Below are positions 50,777 through 60,952 of a DNA stretch of 64,000 nt, one piece after another. Every line of letters begins with the position of its first letter. Within the stretch, counting starts at the first letter, position 1. The notes under the pieces are model-generated. The model had not been told where the DNA came from. It made no database searches and saw only the letters and a list, made by a program, of their open reading frames with translations. A program made the position numbers and the translations under genes. The DNA comes from Tabrizicola sp. (lineage in GTDB: Bacteria > Pseudomonadota > Alphaproteobacteria > Rhodobacterales > Rhodobacteraceae), in contig NZ_JAUXZE010000056.1 of the NCBI RefSeq assembly GCF_030694085.1, positions 186,001-250,000 of the forward strand, read 5' to 3'.

Positions 50777-51490
50777 TCAGCCCCCCAGGAAGGATTTGCG
50801 CACATCCGGGTCGGCAAGAAGCGCCTGCCCGCTGTCGGTATAGCGGTTGCGGCCCTGCACCAGCACAAAGCCCTTGTCGGCTATGTCCAGGGCCTGGCGG
50901 GCGTTCTGTTCAACCATCAGGATGGAAATCCCGGTGCGGGCGATCTCGATGATGCGGTCGAAAAGTTCGTCCATGACGATGGGGCTGACCCCGGCGGTGG
51001 GTTCGTCCAGCATCAGGACCTTGGGCTGGGTCATCAGCGCCCGGCCCACGGCAACCTGCTGGCGCTGGCCGCCCGACAGTTCCCCCGCCTTTTGATAGCG
51101 CTTCTGCTTCAGGATCGGAAACAGACCGTAGATCTGTTCCATCGTGTCGCGGATCGTGTCGTCCTGCCGGATGAAAGCGCCCATCTCCAGGTTTTCTTCC
51201 ACAGTCATCCCGGTGAAGATGTTGTGGGTCTGCGGCACAAAGCCCATGCCCTTGCGGACCCGCGCCTGGGGCGAAAGCGAGGTAATATCCTCGCCCATCA
51301 GCTTCACGCTGCCCTGGCGCAGCTTCAGCATCCCGAAAACGGCCTTCATCGCCGTGGACTTGCCCGCACCGTTCGGACCGACGATGACCGCGATCTCGCC
51401 CGGCTCTACTGCCAGAGTGCAGTCATGCAGGATGTCGACCGCGCCATAGCCGCCGGTCATGTTCTCACCGATCAGGAAGGGTGCGCTCAT
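50777..51490 (-). CDS. livF: Branched-chain amino acid type ABC ATPase LivF
   Basis: 237 residues. Walker A GPNGAGKS, signature LSGGQRQQVAVGRAL, Walker B VLMLDEPTAG followed by the LivF-type GVSPIVMDELF and H-loop substitute LMVEQNARQAL. Start ATG 51490 after the in-frame extension. Energises LivHM with LivG. Confidence 0.93.
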   Translation of the reverse strand: MSAPFLIGENMTGGYGAVDILHDCTLAVEPGEIAVIVGPNGAGKSTAMKAVFGMLKLRQGSVKLMGEDITSLSPQARVRKGMGFVPQTHNIFTGMTVEENLEMGAFIRQDDTIRDTMEQIYGLFPILKQKRYQKAGELSGGQRQQVAVGRALMTQPKVLMLDEPTAGVSPIVMDELFDRIIEIARTGISILMVEQNARQALDIADKGFVLVQGRNRYTDSGQALLADPDVRKSFLGG

Positions 51491-51542
51491 TCGGAAGGGT
51501 CCAGTTGCGGGGCCGGGATGTGACGATACGAAACGGCGCGCA

Positions 51543-52148
51543 TCATTCGGCCAGCTTCGTGTTGGACAGGAAATCGGCCTGATATGCGGCGTGTTGCGGG
51601 GAATATGTATTGGCAATGGCATAGGTCATGATCTGCATGACGCGCTTCGGCTGCACAAAGACCGAGTTGGCGAACACCACGTCCAGCCCGTTGATCCTGG
51701 CCTTGTAGACCACGGTATCCCCGGTCAGCGCACCCAAGGTCACCGGCTGCACGTCGATCACTTCGGGCGTGTTGCCGGTCGCCATCTGGGCATTGTCCAG
51801 CACGACCTGGCGCATGAACTCAGGCGTCAGACCGTCATCGCTGCCCAGGTCTTCGATTAGGTATTGCGCGTAATGGCGGGCATCGATCCGGTAGGCGGCG
51901 TTGATCTCGGGGCTGGCGGGCGGAGTGGTCACCCAGCCAAGTGCCCCGCCACAGAACTGCACCGTGGGGGTCACATCCTTGCAAGCCGCAGGCGTCGACG
52001 GGTTCACCGCGTCTGAGTATTTCCAGGTTCCGTCATCGAACAGCGTCACCGTCTTGCCGCCCACGACGGCCTTGCCGACCGCCGATTGCGCAAAGGCCAG
52101 GCCCGGCAAAGCCAGGCAGGCCGCCAGGATCAGGCTCCCAAGTTTCAT
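51543..52148 (-). CDS. Small secreted protein inside the liv operon (type 2)
   Basis: 201 residues. Sec signal peptide MKLGSLILAACLALPGLAFAQ. The mature N-terminus AVGKAVVGGKTVTLFDDGTWKYSD has the V-x-L-x-D-D-G-T-W-x-Y strand seen in short periplasmic proteins; four cysteine positions (CKDVTPTVQFC) could form a disulfide. The start overlaps the livG stop (ATGA), so it is translationally coupled to livG. No family recognised. Different from the type 1 protein, so the operon carries two secreted extras. Confidence 0.78.
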   Translation of the reverse strand: MKLGSLILAACLALPGLAFAQSAVGKAVVGGKTVTLFDDGTWKYSDAVNPSTPAACKDVTPTVQFCGGALGWVTTPPASPEINAAYRIDARHYAQYLIEDLGSDDGLTPEFMRQVVLDNAQMATGNTPEVIDVQPVTLGALTGDTVVYKARINGLDVVFANSVFVQPKRVMQIMTYAIANTYSPQHAAYQADFLSNTKLAE

Positions 52149-52930
52149 GCCGCACCCTCTTTCAGCTTGTTCTTCAGGCCCCGGCCCAGATAGGCCTCGA
52201 TCACGCGTTCGTCGTTCTTGACCTCGTCCACGCTGCCCTCGGCCAGGACCTTGCCCTCGGCCATGCAGATCACCGGGTCACACAGGCGACCGATGAAGTC
52301 CATGTCATGCTCGATCACGCAGAAAGTATAGCCACGTTCCTTGTTCAGACGGACGATGGCGTCGCCGATCGTGTTCAGGAGCGTCCGGTTCACGCCAGCG
52401 CCAACCTCGTCCAGGAAGACGATCTTGGCATCGACCATCATCGTTCGGCCCAGTTCCACCAGCTTCTTCTGTCCGCCCGAGATCATCCCCGCCTTCTGGT
52501 CGGCAATGTGGCTGATCGTCAGGAACTCCAGCACCTCGTTGGCCTTCTGGCGGATGCGTTCCTCTTCCTCGGCGACGGCCCCGCGCGAGAACAGCGCGTT
52601 CCACAGCTTTTCCCCAGACTGGCGGGGCGGCACCATCATCAGGTTCTCGCGCACGGTCATCGAGCTGAATTCATGGGCAATCTGGAAGGTCCGCAGCAGG
52701 CCCTTCTCGAACAGCTTGTGCGGCGGCAGCCCGGTGATGTCCTCGCCGTCCATGAAGACCTGGCCGCTGGTCGGCGTGTAGCGCCCGGCGATCACGTTGA
52801 AAAGCGTGGTCTTTCCCGCGCCGTTCGGGCCGATCAGACCGGTGATCGTGCCGGTCTTGATCTCCAGCGATGCGCCGTCAACGGCGTGAAAGCCGCCGAA
52901 ATGCTTGTGCAGCTTCTCGACCCGGATCAT
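52145..52930 (-). CDS. livG: Branched-chain amino acid type ABC ATPase LivG
   Basis: 261 residues. Walker A GPNGAGKT, LRTFQIAHEFSSMTV in the Q-loop region, signature reads ISGGQKKLVELGRTMM (LivG-type), Walker B KIVFLDEVGAGVN with Glu, and EHDMDFIGRLCDPVICM with the H-loop His. The DEVGAGVN variant (usually DEPxAGLN) is notable but keeps the catalytic Glu. Confidence 0.93.
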   Translation of the reverse strand: MIRVEKLHKHFGGFHAVDGASLEIKTGTITGLIGPNGAGKTTLFNVIAGRYTPTSGQVFMDGEDITGLPPHKLFEKGLLRTFQIAHEFSSMTVRENLMMVPPRQSGEKLWNALFSRGAVAEEEERIRQKANEVLEFLTISHIADQKAGMISGGQKKLVELGRTMMVDAKIVFLDEVGAGVNRTLLNTIGDAIVRLNKERGYTFCVIEHDMDFIGRLCDPVICMAEGKVLAEGSVDEVKNDERVIEAYLGRGLKNKLKEGAA

Positions 52931-52985
52931 GTGCTTCCCCTGTCGCAGCCCGTTGCGCCTTGTGGCCGGGCCTTCTTTTGGGCAA

Positions 52986-53008
52986 CGGCCCGGGGGTGTC
53001 CCGGGCCG
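52986..53008 (-). terminator. Hairpin after the binding-protein gene livK
   Basis: CGGCCCGGG-GGTGT-CCCGGGCCG, 9-bp stem 26 bp past the livK stop and before livG. No U-run. Typically such a structure protects livK mRNA so that the binding protein is made in excess of the membrane parts. Confidence 0.6.
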
Positions 53009-53034
53009 CGCCTTGCTTCATAGTTCTTGGCAGA

Positions 53035-54231
53035 TCAACGGAACTGGACGGTCTCGTAGACGCCGCCCTTGACTTCGAACTGCTTGTAGCGGCCAGCAGA
53101 TTCGCCCGGCCCGATCAGGGTCACGCCCGAAGCGCCGTCGTAGTCGATGGCGGTGCCAGCCGCGATCAGCTCCAGCGCCTTGCCCAGTTCGCCCGGCAGG
53201 ATCTTGGTGCCCGAACCGTCAGCCGGCCCGTTGGCGATCTCCAGGATCTTGTCCTTGTAGACGGCCGGATCGGTCGAACCCGAGGCTTCCATCGCCAGCA
53301 TGATCAGCGCGGCAGCATCATAGCTTTCCGGGGTGTAGGGCGAGGTCGCATCAAAAGCGGGCTCGTTGGTCTTGCCCATTTCTTGCAGAACGGCAGCGCC
53401 GGGGCTGTCGGACTGCGCGACCTGGCCGTAGGACCCGTCCAGAGCCGGGCCGATGGCTGCGGGCAGGCTGTCGCCGACCATGCCGCCCGGAAGCCCGAAC
53501 TGCGAGAACGCGCCGGTGTCCAGCGAGGCCTGGATGATGCCCTTGCCGCCCTGGTCCAGATAGCCCGCCACGACCAGAAGGTCGCCGCCCGCCGCCGCCA
53601 GCGCCGCGACTTCGGCCGAGTAGTCGGCCTTGCCGTCGTCATGCGCCGCGTTGATCGTCACGGTGCCGCCCTTGGCGGTGAAACCGGCAGCGATCGCCTC
53701 GGCAAGACCCTTGCCGTAGTCCGAGTTCGAGTAGGTCAGGGCAATCGACTTGATGCCCTTCTCGACAAGGATCTCGCCCATGACTTCGCCTTCCCGCGCG
53801 TCCGACGGCGCGGTGCGGAAGAACAGGCCATTGTCCGGGTCGTTGGTCAGCGCCGGCGAGGTGGCCGAGGGCGAGACCATCACGATGCCGTTCGGCATGG
53901 CAACGTTGGTCAGCACCGCGCGGGTCACGCCCGAGCAGTCGCCGCCGATGATGCCCTTGACGCCTTCGGCGGTGATCATCCGCTCGGCCGCAGCGGTGGC
54001 AGCCGCGGCGTCGGTGCAGGTCGAGTCACCGCGCACCGAAGTGTAGGTGTTCTTGGCCTTGCCAGAGGCATTCACTTCGGCCATCGCGGTCTCGGCTGCG
54101 TTCGCCATGTGCGAAGTCAGAGATTCGATGGGCCCAGTGAAGCCGATCAGGATGCCGATCTTGACGTCCTCGGCAGCGGCGGCACCAGCCATAAGCGCGC
54201 AGGCCGAAGCGGCCAGCAGAAGTTTCTTCAT
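53035..54231 (-). CDS. livK: ABC transporter periplasmic binding protein (LivK type)
   Basis: 398 residues. Sec signal peptide MKKLLLAASACALMAGAAAA, then VKIGILIGFTGPIESLTSHMANAAE, the opening of peripla_BP_6 proteins. VKGIIGGDCSGVTRAVLTNVA and SPSATSPALT bind ligand backbone. Ligand could be branched-chain amino acids, an amide or an N-methylated amino acid. First gene of the operon; AGGGAG lies upstream of ATG 54231. Confidence 0.93.
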   Translation of the reverse strand: MKKLLLAASACALMAGAAAAEDVKIGILIGFTGPIESLTSHMANAAETAMAEVNASGKAKNTYTSVRGDSTCTDAAAATAAAERMITAEGVKGIIGGDCSGVTRAVLTNVAMPNGIVMVSPSATSPALTNDPDNGLFFRTAPSDAREGEVMGEILVEKGIKSIALTYSNSDYGKGLAEAIAAGFTAKGGTVTINAAHDDGKADYSAEVAALAAAGGDLLVVAGYLDQGGKGIIQASLDTGAFSQFGLPGGMVGDSLPAAIGPALDGSYGQVAQSDSPGAAVLQEMGKTNEPAFDATSPYTPESYDAAALIMLAMEASGSTDPAVYKDKILEIANGPADGSGTKILPGELGKALELIAAGTAIDYDGASGVTLIGPGESAGRYKQFEVKGGVYETVQFR

Positions 54232-54432
54232 TGATTTTATCTCCCTAGTTGGATCGAAATCCTGCGGAGACGGTAGTGCGGGCTGCGTGAAAAGAAAAGG
54301 CCCATTTTGTCGACAGGGTGACGACACTGTTACCGCATGTGAGTCGACACAACCTTTGCGCCTTCTATCTTTACAGCGTTCCATCGTGCGTTGCCAATGG
54401 CGCGTTTGCGTTCATCAGGAAGGGATCAACAG

Positions 54433-55542
54433 TTGAAGATTTCGCTCGGAATAGTGCCGCTTTTCGCCCTGCTGCCACTTTCGGTTGCGGCTGATGAAAT
54501 CCAGACCTCGGCCGGAGTCATGGCGATCACGCCGATGGTGCAAGGTCTTGAGGAACCCTGGGGCGTCGACTTCCTGCCCGATGGCGCGTTCGTGGTGACT
54601 GAAAGGGGCGGCCGCGTTCTGTTGGTCCGCGACGGCCAGGCACAGCCTGTGGGCGGGGTTCCCGAAGTTCTGGCCGAAGGGCAGGGCGGGCTGCTTGATG
54701 TGATGGTGCCCCGGGATTTCGCCACGAGCCGCGAGGTCTGGATCAGCTTCGCCGCTGCGGTCGAGGGCGGGGGCACCACGGCCGCAGGCGTGGGGCGGCT
54801 GTCGGACGATGGTACGCGGCTTGAAGGGTTCCGTATCGTTTTTCAGGGCGAAGGCTATCCGGGCGGCCGCCACTTTGGCGCCCGGCTGGTCGAGATGCCG
54901 GACGGGAGTGTCGCGCTGACAACCGGTGATCGGGGCACCGGTCCGGGCGGGATGCAGGCGCAGGACCCGATGCTGGTGGCGGGCAAGGTGATCCTGCTGA
55001 AGCGCGACGGCACCCCCGCGGTCACGCAGGAGGGCTGGCTGCCCGGCGCCTTCTCGCTGGGCCACCGCAACATCCAGGGTGCGGCCCTGGACCTGACGGG
55101 ACGGCTTCTTACGGTGGAACACGGGGCGCAGGGCGGCGACGAGCTGAACGCGCCGGACCTTGGCCGAAACTACGGCTGGCCGGTCATCTCTTACGGGCGC
55201 AACTACAACGGCGATCCGGTCGGGCGGGGGACCGAAGTGCAGGGAATGGAGCAGCCGTTGCACTACTGGGACCCCTCCATCGCACCGTCGGGACTGATGG
55301 TCTATTCAGGAGCACTGGTGCCAGAGTGGAAGGGCGACATCTTCTTTGGTTCGCTGAACAGCGATTTCATCGGTCGGCTGGACCCCGACACCCCCACCCG
55401 GACCGGCTTTGCGGAGGAACGGCTTGCCGCCCCCGAAACCGAACGCGTGCGCGACATCGTCGAGGCCCCGGACGGATCGATCTGGTTCCTGTCGGTTTTC
55501 GACGGCGCGGTCTATCGCCTGGCCCCGGGCTCGGCCAGTTAG
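54433..55542 (+). CDS. PQQ-dependent sugar dehydrogenase-like beta-propeller protein
   Basis: 369 residues. Signal peptide (ISLGIVPLFALLPLSVAADE), then a GSDH-type six-bladed propeller: LEEPWGVDFLPDGAFVVTERGGRV, GEGYPGGRHFGARLVEMPDG, LGHRNIQGAALD (catalytic-His type), VEHGAQGGDELN, YGWPVISYGRNYNG and FGSLNSDFIGRL. Probable periplasmic quinoprotein or aldose dehydrogenase; a PQQ role is inferred. TTG at 54433 after AAGGGA is taken as start because the signal peptide begins there. Confidence 0.88.
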   Translation: MKISLGIVPLFALLPLSVAADEIQTSAGVMAITPMVQGLEEPWGVDFLPDGAFVVTERGGRVLLVRDGQAQPVGGVPEVLAEGQGGLLDVMVPRDFATSREVWISFAAAVEGGGTTAAGVGRLSDDGTRLEGFRIVFQGEGYPGGRHFGARLVEMPDGSVALTTGDRGTGPGGMQAQDPMLVAGKVILLKRDGTPAVTQEGWLPGAFSLGHRNIQGAALDLTGRLLTVEHGAQGGDELNAPDLGRNYGWPVISYGRNYNGDPVGRGTEVQGMEQPLHYWDPSIAPSGLMVYSGALVPEWKGDIFFGSLNSDFIGRLDPDTPTRTGFAEERLAAPETERVRDIVEAPDGSIWFLSVFDGAVYRLAPGSAS

Positions 55543-56558
55543 ATCGACAACCGAACCGGGACGACACCGGGCATCCCTTGCGTGCCACGCTCGCGGTAGG
55601 GCGTGGTGCTGTAGTGGCTGCGGTAGCACTTGGAGAAGTGTGAGGGTGAGGCGAAGCCGCAGGCCAGTGCCACGTTGATCACGCTCATGTCGGTCTGCAT
55701 CAGCAGGTTGCGCGCTTTTTGCAGCCGCAGCTCCATGTAGTAGCGCTTCGGCGAGCGGTTTAGGTAGCGGCGGAACAGTCGTTCCAGCTGGCGGGTCGAC
55801 ATGCCCACTTCCTCGGCCAGATCGGCGGGCGACATCGGGTCCTCGATATTGCCCTCCATCATCTGAATGACCTGGGACAGCTTCGGATGCCGCACCCCGA
55901 TCCGCGTCGGGATCGACAGGCGCTGGGTGTCCTGGTCGGTGCGGATCGTCGAATAGATCATCTGGTCGGCCACGGTGTTGGCGAGGTCCTCGCCATGGTC
56001 GGCGGCGATGATCTTCAGCATCAGGTCAATGGACGAAATCCCGCCCGCCGTGGTCCAGCGGTTGCCGTCCATGACGTAGACCGACTTTGTCAGCTTCACA
56101 TCCTCGAATTCCTCGGCAAAACCGTCCTGGTTTTCCCAGTGGATCGTCGCCTTCTTGCCGTCGAGCAGCCCCGCCTTGGCCAGGGCATGACCGCCCGTGC
56201 AGATGCCGCCGATGGTGACCCCGCGCCGCGCCTCGCGCCGCAGCCAGTTGACCACGCCCTTCGTGGTCGTGCGCTGGATGTCCAGCCCGCCGCACACAAG
56301 GATCGTGTCTTCGCGGTCCATCTCTTCCAGCCCGATCTCCAGCCGAAAGGTTGCACCGTTCGAACAGGACTTCTCTGTGCCTTCGCCGCACAGGACCCAG
56401 GTGTAAAGCGTCTCACCCGAGACCCGGTTTGCGATGCGCAGGGGCTCGATCGCGCCGGCAAAGCTGATCATGGTGAACTTGTCCAGAAGCAGGAAGACAA
56501 AGCGCCGGATCGCGCTGGTCTTCTGCGTCTGGGTGGCTTTTCGCGGCGCGAGCGTCAT
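55539..56558 (-). CDS. GlxA-family AraC-type transcriptional regulator
   Basis: 339 residues. N-terminal DJ-1/class I glutamine amidotransferase-like sensor ([43 protein letters not shown] with the nucleophile-elbow Cys) and a C-terminal AraC helix-turn-helix pair ([27 protein letters not shown] and [21 protein letters not shown]). Relatives such as GbdR and CdhR control betaine and carnitine catabolism. Start ATG 56558; an upstream in-frame start is weaker. Convergent overlap of 4 bp with the quinoprotein gene. Confidence 0.9.
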   Translation of the reverse strand: MTLAPRKATQTQKTSAIRRFVFLLLDKFTMISFAGAIEPLRIANRVSGETLYTWVLCGEGTEKSCSNGATFRLEIGLEEMDREDTILVCGGLDIQRTTTKGVVNWLRREARRGVTIGGICTGGHALAKAGLLDGKKATIHWENQDGFAEEFEDVKLTKSVYVMDGNRWTTAGGISSIDLMLKIIAADHGEDLANTVADQMIYSTIRTDQDTQRLSIPTRIGVRHPKLSQVIQMMEGNIEDPMSPADLAEEVGMSTRQLERLFRRYLNRSPKRYYMELRLQKARNLLMQTDMSVINVALACGFASPSHFSKCYRSHYSTTPYRERGTQGMPGVVPVRLSI

Positions 56559-56652
56559 GTCTGCGACCTGTTCATGTCGTTTGCGGGCCAAAGAACCGCA
56601 AATTCAGGGCCGCCGCAAGGGCCGAAAGCTGCGGTTTTCGCCCAATCGCCCT

Positions 56653-56681
56653 TTGCAAAGGCGGAAACGGGGGCGTATACC
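56653..56681 (+). promoter_or_regulatory. Promoter of the DAHP synthase gene
   Basis: TTGCAA (56653-56658), 17-bp spacer, TATACC (56676-56681), about 32 bp before the start codon. Confidence 0.6.
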
Positions 56682-56713
56682 GCTGGCCGATTGCACGGGA
56701 CCGGAGTGGGACG

Positions 56714-58084
56714 ATGACCAAGGGATGGACGAAAACGGCATGGCGCGCAAAACCGCGGATCCAGATGCCGGATTATCCCGACCAGACTGCGCTGACCGCG
56801 GTCGAAACTCAGTTGTCGAAATACCCGCCGCTTGTCTTCGCAGGTGAGGCGCGTCGGCTGAAGAAATCCCTGGCACTTGCGGGTGAGGGCAAGGCCTTCC
56901 TTCTGCAAGGCGGCGACTGCGCCGAAAGCTTTGCCGAGTTCAGCGCGGACAATATCCGCGACACCTTCCGGGTGATGCTGCAGATGGCCGTCGTCCTGAC
57001 CTACGCCGCCAAGGTGCCGGTCATCAAGGTCGGCCGGATGGCGGGCCAGTTCGCCAAGCCGCGGTCCGCCCCGACCGAGGTGATCAACGGGGTGGAACTG
57101 CCCAGCTACAAGGGCGACATCATCAACGGCTTCGATCCCACGCCCGAGTCGCGGATTCCCGATCCGAACCGTATGCTGCAGGCCTATACCCAGGCGGCGG
57201 CGTCGCTGAACCTGTTGCGCGCCTTTTCGACCGGCGGCTTCGCCGACATCCACCGCGTCCACTCCTGGACCCTGGGCTTTGCCGAGCATGACAAGGCCGA
57301 ACGCTACCGCGAGATGGCGAACCGGATTTCCGACGCGCTGGACTTCATGAACGCGGCCGGGGTGAATTCCGACACCGCAAACGAGTTGAGCCGTGTCGAT
57401 TTCTACACCAGCCACGAAGCCCTGCTGCTGGAGTATGAAGAGGCGCTCTGCCGCGTGGACAGCATCACCGGGCAGAACATCGCGGGCTCGGGTCACATGA
57501 TCTGGATCGGCGACCGCACCCGCCAGCCCGACGGCGCGCATGTCGAATTCTGCCGCGGCGTGCTGAACCCGATCGGATTGAAATGCGGTCCCTCGACCAC
57601 GGCGGACGACCTCAAGGTCCTGATGGCCAAGCTGAACCCGGAAAACGAACCCGGCCGCCTGACGCTGATTGCCCGGTTCGGGGCCGGAAAGGTCGGTGAT
57701 AACCTGCCGCGCCTGATCAAGACGGTCCAGTCGGAAGGCGCCAATGTTGTCTGGTCCTGCGACCCGATGCATGGCAACACGATCAAGGCGGCTTCGGGCT
57801 ACAAGACCCGCCCCTTCGATTCCGTCCTGCGGGAAGTCCGTGAATTCTTCGCGATCCACAAGGCCGAGGGGACCGTCCCCGGCGGCGTGCATTTCGAGAT
57901 GACGGGCCAGGACGTGACGGAATGCACTGGCGGCCTTCGCGCCGTGTCGGATGAAAACCTGGCCGACCGCTACCACACCGCCTGCGACCCGCGCCTCAAC
58001 GCCTCGCAGTCGCTGGAACTGGCGTTCCTGGTGGCCGAGGAGTTGTCGTCGCAACGTGAGGCCGCTCGTCGCGTCGCCCTCTGA
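56714..58084 (+). CDS. Class II DAHP synthase (3-deoxy-7-phosphoheptulonate synthase)
   Basis: 456 residues. First step of the shikimate pathway, condensing PEP with erythrose 4-phosphate. Class II hallmarks: [87 protein letters not shown] and [12 protein letters not shown]. Start ATG 56714 after GGAGTGGGAC. Full length. Confidence 0.95.
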   Translation: MTKGWTKTAWRAKPRIQMPDYPDQTALTAVETQLSKYPPLVFAGEARRLKKSLALAGEGKAFLLQGGDCAESFAEFSADNIRDTFRVMLQMAVVLTYAAKVPVIKVGRMAGQFAKPRSAPTEVINGVELPSYKGDIINGFDPTPESRIPDPNRMLQAYTQAAASLNLLRAFSTGGFADIHRVHSWTLGFAEHDKAERYREMANRISDALDFMNAAGVNSDTANELSRVDFYTSHEALLLEYEEALCRVDSITGQNIAGSGHMIWIGDRTRQPDGAHVEFCRGVLNPIGLKCGPSTTADDLKVLMAKLNPENEPGRLTLIARFGAGKVGDNLPRLIKTVQSEGANVVWSCDPMHGNTIKAASGYKTRPFDSVLREVREFFAIHKAEGTVPGGVHFEMTGQDVTECTGGLRAVSDENLADRYHTACDPRLNASQSLELAFLVAEELSSQREAARRVAL

Positions 58085-58105
58085 GCGTCGGGAAAAGCAT
58101 GGCAG

Positions 58106-58137
58106 GGCGGTGGGGCGACCCGCCGCCTTCTTCTATT
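58106..58137 (+). terminator. Terminator after the DAHP synthase gene
   Basis: GGCGGTGGG, tetraloop GCGA, CCCGCCGCC (nine pairs including one U-G) then TTCTTCTATT. It overlaps the last bases of the convergent PAS gene. Confidence 0.75.
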
Positions 58138-58747
58138 CGCTGACATGCACCAGAGACAGGTGGCCCACGCGCCGGATCGGCTGGACAACCGGCGCTTCGG
58201 TTGGGGGTATGGGGGCCCGCGGCAGGCGCTCGTCGCGCCAGCTGCGGATCTGCAATTTGCATCGTGCCGTCGGCCCCGGGGCAAAGCTGATGGCCCCCAG
58301 TATCAGCTTCGTCCCGCTCTCATCGGCCAACGGCAGAAGTAGTAGTCGCGCCACAAGCCCGCCTCCGGCCGCGCGGTCCGAGCCAAGATCTAATTCGGCC
58401 ACCGCGGGTTCGGCAAAGACGCGCTCGACCGTCGCGGCCAGCTGGGGCCGCGATTCTGCAGCGAAAAGACAGCTTAGCGGCAGCCCGCGCACATCCATTC
58501 CGGCGAAATCGGCCAGGCCCGAGCCCGCGATCCGAACCTGCACCAGCCCGCGTCCGATCCGCTCGGCCAGAAACACCCGGTCCAGAACGCCACTCAGCCC
58601 GCGAGGATCAATCGCCGCCCGCGCCGGGAGCGTATCGCCCTGCCGCAAACCTTCCCAGTAGCCCCGGACCTGCGCCAGGCCATCGAAGACCAAAGACGTC
58701 TGCGCGGGACGCTGCGGGCGGAACCGATCCAGAAAGCTCAGGCTCAT
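58133..58747 (-). CDS. PAS-domain protein (PAS_5 type)
   Basis: 204 residues. A single PAS-like domain: RGYWEGLRQGDTLPARAAIDPRGLSGVLDRVFLAERIG, VQVRIAGSGLADFAGMDVRGLPLSCLF, then ARLLLLPLADESGTKLILGAISF. This fits the alphaproteobacterial PAS_5 group, whose members act without a kinase domain and whose partners are unknown. ATG 58747 after GGAGAGA. Confidence 0.85.
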   Translation of the reverse strand: MSLSFLDRFRPQRPAQTSLVFDGLAQVRGYWEGLRQGDTLPARAAIDPRGLSGVLDRVFLAERIGRGLVQVRIAGSGLADFAGMDVRGLPLSCLFAAESRPQLAATVERVFAEPAVAELDLGSDRAAGGGLVARLLLLPLADESGTKLILGAISFAPGPTARCKLQIRSWRDERLPRAPIPPTEAPVVQPIRRVGHLSLVHVSE

Positions 58748-58891
58748 CATTCTCTCCACTGGCCGCATCCTTGCCCTTGCGGGTCAACCGCCCGCCGCGC
58801 CATGAAGGGAAAATAGCGCGGATCGACAAGATTCGGCTGAAAATCTATTCAAATGGTAAATACCCCGCGCTGGTGGCGCTGAAAGGACCGC

Positions 58892-59785
58892 ATGATCTCG
58901 ATGACAGGCTTCGCCGCCCGGCGCGGAACGGGCGTGGGCTACAGCTGGACCTGGGACCTTCGGTCGGTGAACGGCAAGGGGCTGGACCTGCGTCTGCGGG
59001 TGCCGGACTGGATCGACGGTCTGGAAGCGATGCTGCGGGCCGAACTGCAAAAGGCGATCAGCCGTGGCAATGTCAGCCTGACCCTGAAAGTCATGCAGGA
59101 CGAGGGCCGGGATGACGCGGCCTTCCGGCTGAACGAAGCGGCACTGGCGGCGGCGCTGGGGGCACTTGGCCGGGTGGAATCGGCGGCGATGACCATGCAT
59201 GTGACGTTGCGCCAACCGACCTCGGCCGATGTGCTGACCCTGCGCGGCGTGATTGATGCCACGGCGCAGGAAACTGATACCGCGCCACTGCGTCAGGCCC
59301 TGCTGGCCGATCTACCGGCCCTGTTGGCCGACTTTCACACCATGCGCGGCTCGGAAGGTCGGGCGCTGGCCGCAGTCCTGACCGCCCAGCTTGATCGCAT
59401 CGCCAGCCTGACCGCCGAAGCGCAAGCCGAGACCGCCACTCGCGCGGCCACCCAGGCCGACACCTTGCGCGAAGCCGTGACCCGCGTCCTTGCCGCGACC
59501 GATGCCGTCGACCCCGCCCGTCTGGCCCAGGAACTCGCCCTCCTGGCCGTCAAGACCGACGTGACCGAGGAACTGGACCGCCTGGCCGCCCACGTCGCCG
59601 CCGCCCGCGCCCACCTGGCCGAGGGCCAACCGGCGGGCCGTAAGCTCGACTTCCTGATGCAGGAATTCATGCGCGAAGCGAACACGCTTTGCGCCAAGGC
59701 GCAGTCGCTGGCCCTGACCCGCATCGGTCTTGACCTGAAAACCGTGATCGATCAGATGCGCGAACAGGTTCAGAATGTGGAATAG
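58892..59785 (+). CDS. yicC: YicC-family endoribonuclease-like protein
   Basis: 297 residues. N-terminal MISMTGFAARRG and WDLRSVNGKGLDLRLRVPD, long helical middle, C-terminal GRKLDFLMQEFMREANTLCAKAQ are diagnostic of YicC/RmuC-partner proteins, recently described as endoribonucleases acting on sRNA. ATG at 58892 with AAAGGA upstream. Next to gmk, an arrangement common across proteobacteria. Confidence 0.94.
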   Translation: MISMTGFAARRGTGVGYSWTWDLRSVNGKGLDLRLRVPDWIDGLEAMLRAELQKAISRGNVSLTLKVMQDEGRDDAAFRLNEAALAAALGALGRVESAAMTMHVTLRQPTSADVLTLRGVIDATAQETDTAPLRQALLADLPALLADFHTMRGSEGRALAAVLTAQLDRIASLTAEAQAETATRAATQADTLREAVTRVLAATDAVDPARLAQELALLAVKTDVTEELDRLAAHVAAARAHLAEGQPAGRKLDFLMQEFMREANTLCAKAQSLALTRIGLDLKTVIDQMREQVQNVE

Positions 59786-59788
59786 GCG

Positions 59789-60433
59789 ATGATCCCCAAG
59801 TCCCTTCGGCGTGGGCTGCTTCTCATCCTTTCCTCGCCCTCGGGGGCCGGGAAATCGACGCTGTCCCGGATGCTGATGGACTGGGACCCAACGATGCGGT
59901 TCTCGGTCTCGGCCACCACGCGCAGCCCCCGACCGGGCGAGCAGGACGGCCGCGAATACTATTTCCGCAGCCGAGAAGAATTCACGGCGATGGTCGCAGA
60001 AGGTGGGATGCTGGAACATGCCGAGGTCTTCGGCAATTTCTACGGCAGCCCCCGTGCCCCGGTCGAAGCCGCGATGCAGGCTGGCACCGACACCGTTTTC
60101 GACATCGACTGGCAGGGCGGCCAGCAGGTGAAACAGGCGATGCGCGGCGATGTCGTGTCCATCTTTATCCTGCCCCCTTCCATCGCCGAACTGGACCGCC
60201 GCCTGCGGACCCGCGCTCAGGACAGTGACGAGGTCATCGCCGGCCGCATGGCGAAAAGCCGCGACGAGATCAGCCACTGGGCCGAATACGATTATGTGCT
60301 GGTGAACGAGGAGCTTCCAGCAACTTTCGACAGCCTGAAGACCATCCTGACGGCGGAACGGCTGAAGCGCGAACGCCAACCGCAACTGTCCGCCTTTGTC
60401 CGCGCACTGAACGAGGAGTTCGAAGCCCGATGA
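59789..60433 (+). CDS. gmk: Guanylate kinase
   Basis: 214 residues. Phosphorylates GMP to GDP. P-loop [10 protein letters not shown] at residues 15-24, GMP-binding [17 protein letters not shown] and the lid segment. Three bases after yicC, with its stop overlapping the next gene. Confidence 0.97.
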   Translation: MIPKSLRRGLLLILSSPSGAGKSTLSRMLMDWDPTMRFSVSATTRSPRPGEQDGREYYFRSREEFTAMVAEGGMLEHAEVFGNFYGSPRAPVEAAMQAGTDTVFDIDWQGGQQVKQAMRGDVVSIFILPPSIAELDRRLRTRAQDSDEVIAGRMAKSRDEISHWAEYDYVLVNEELPATFDSLKTILTAERLKRERQPQLSAFVRALNEEFEAR

Positions 60434-60948
60434 TCTACGTCCTCGATGGTATCGCACCGCAGATCGATCCTTCTGCTTGGGTGGCCGACACTGCCACGCT
60501 GGTCGGTAAAGTTGTTGTCGAAGCCGACGCCTCGATCTGGTTCGGCGCAGTGATCCGCGGCGACAATGAAGAGATCCGGGTCGGCGCAGGGACCAACGTG
60601 CAAGAGAATTCGGTCCTGCACACCGACATGGGCTATCCTCTGACCATCGGCACGAATTGTACCATCGGCCACAAGGCGATGCTGCACGGCTGCACCATCG
60701 GCGACGGCACGCTGATCGGCATGGGGGCCACAGTGCTGAACGGGGCAAGGATCGGCAGCGGTTGCCTGATCGGTGCCTGCGCCCTGATCACCGAGGGGAA
60801 GGAAATCCCGGATGGCTCATTGGTGATGGGCTCTCCCGGAAAGGTTGTGCGCGAGCTGGACCAGACCGCCCGCGCCAGGCTGCTTGCCTCAGCCGCAAGT
60901 TACCAGGCGAACGCACGCCGATTCCGTGCTGGACTGACCCTGGTGTGA
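60430..60948 (+). CDS. Gamma-class carbonic anhydrase-like protein
   Basis: 172 residues. Left-handed beta-helix from hexapeptide repeats; metal His in [16 protein letters not shown] and nearby. Typical of YrdA/PaaY-type gamma carbonic anhydrases, often of weak or no CO2 hydration activity. Overlaps gmk by 4 bp (ATGA). Confidence 0.92.
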   Translation: MIYVLDGIAPQIDPSAWVADTATLVGKVVVEADASIWFGAVIRGDNEEIRVGAGTNVQENSVLHTDMGYPLTIGTNCTIGHKAMLHGCTIGDGTLIGMGATVLNGARIGSGCLIGACALITEGKEIPDGSLVMGSPGKVVRELDQTARARLLASAASYQANARRFRAGLTLV

Positions 60949-60952
60949 GTTC

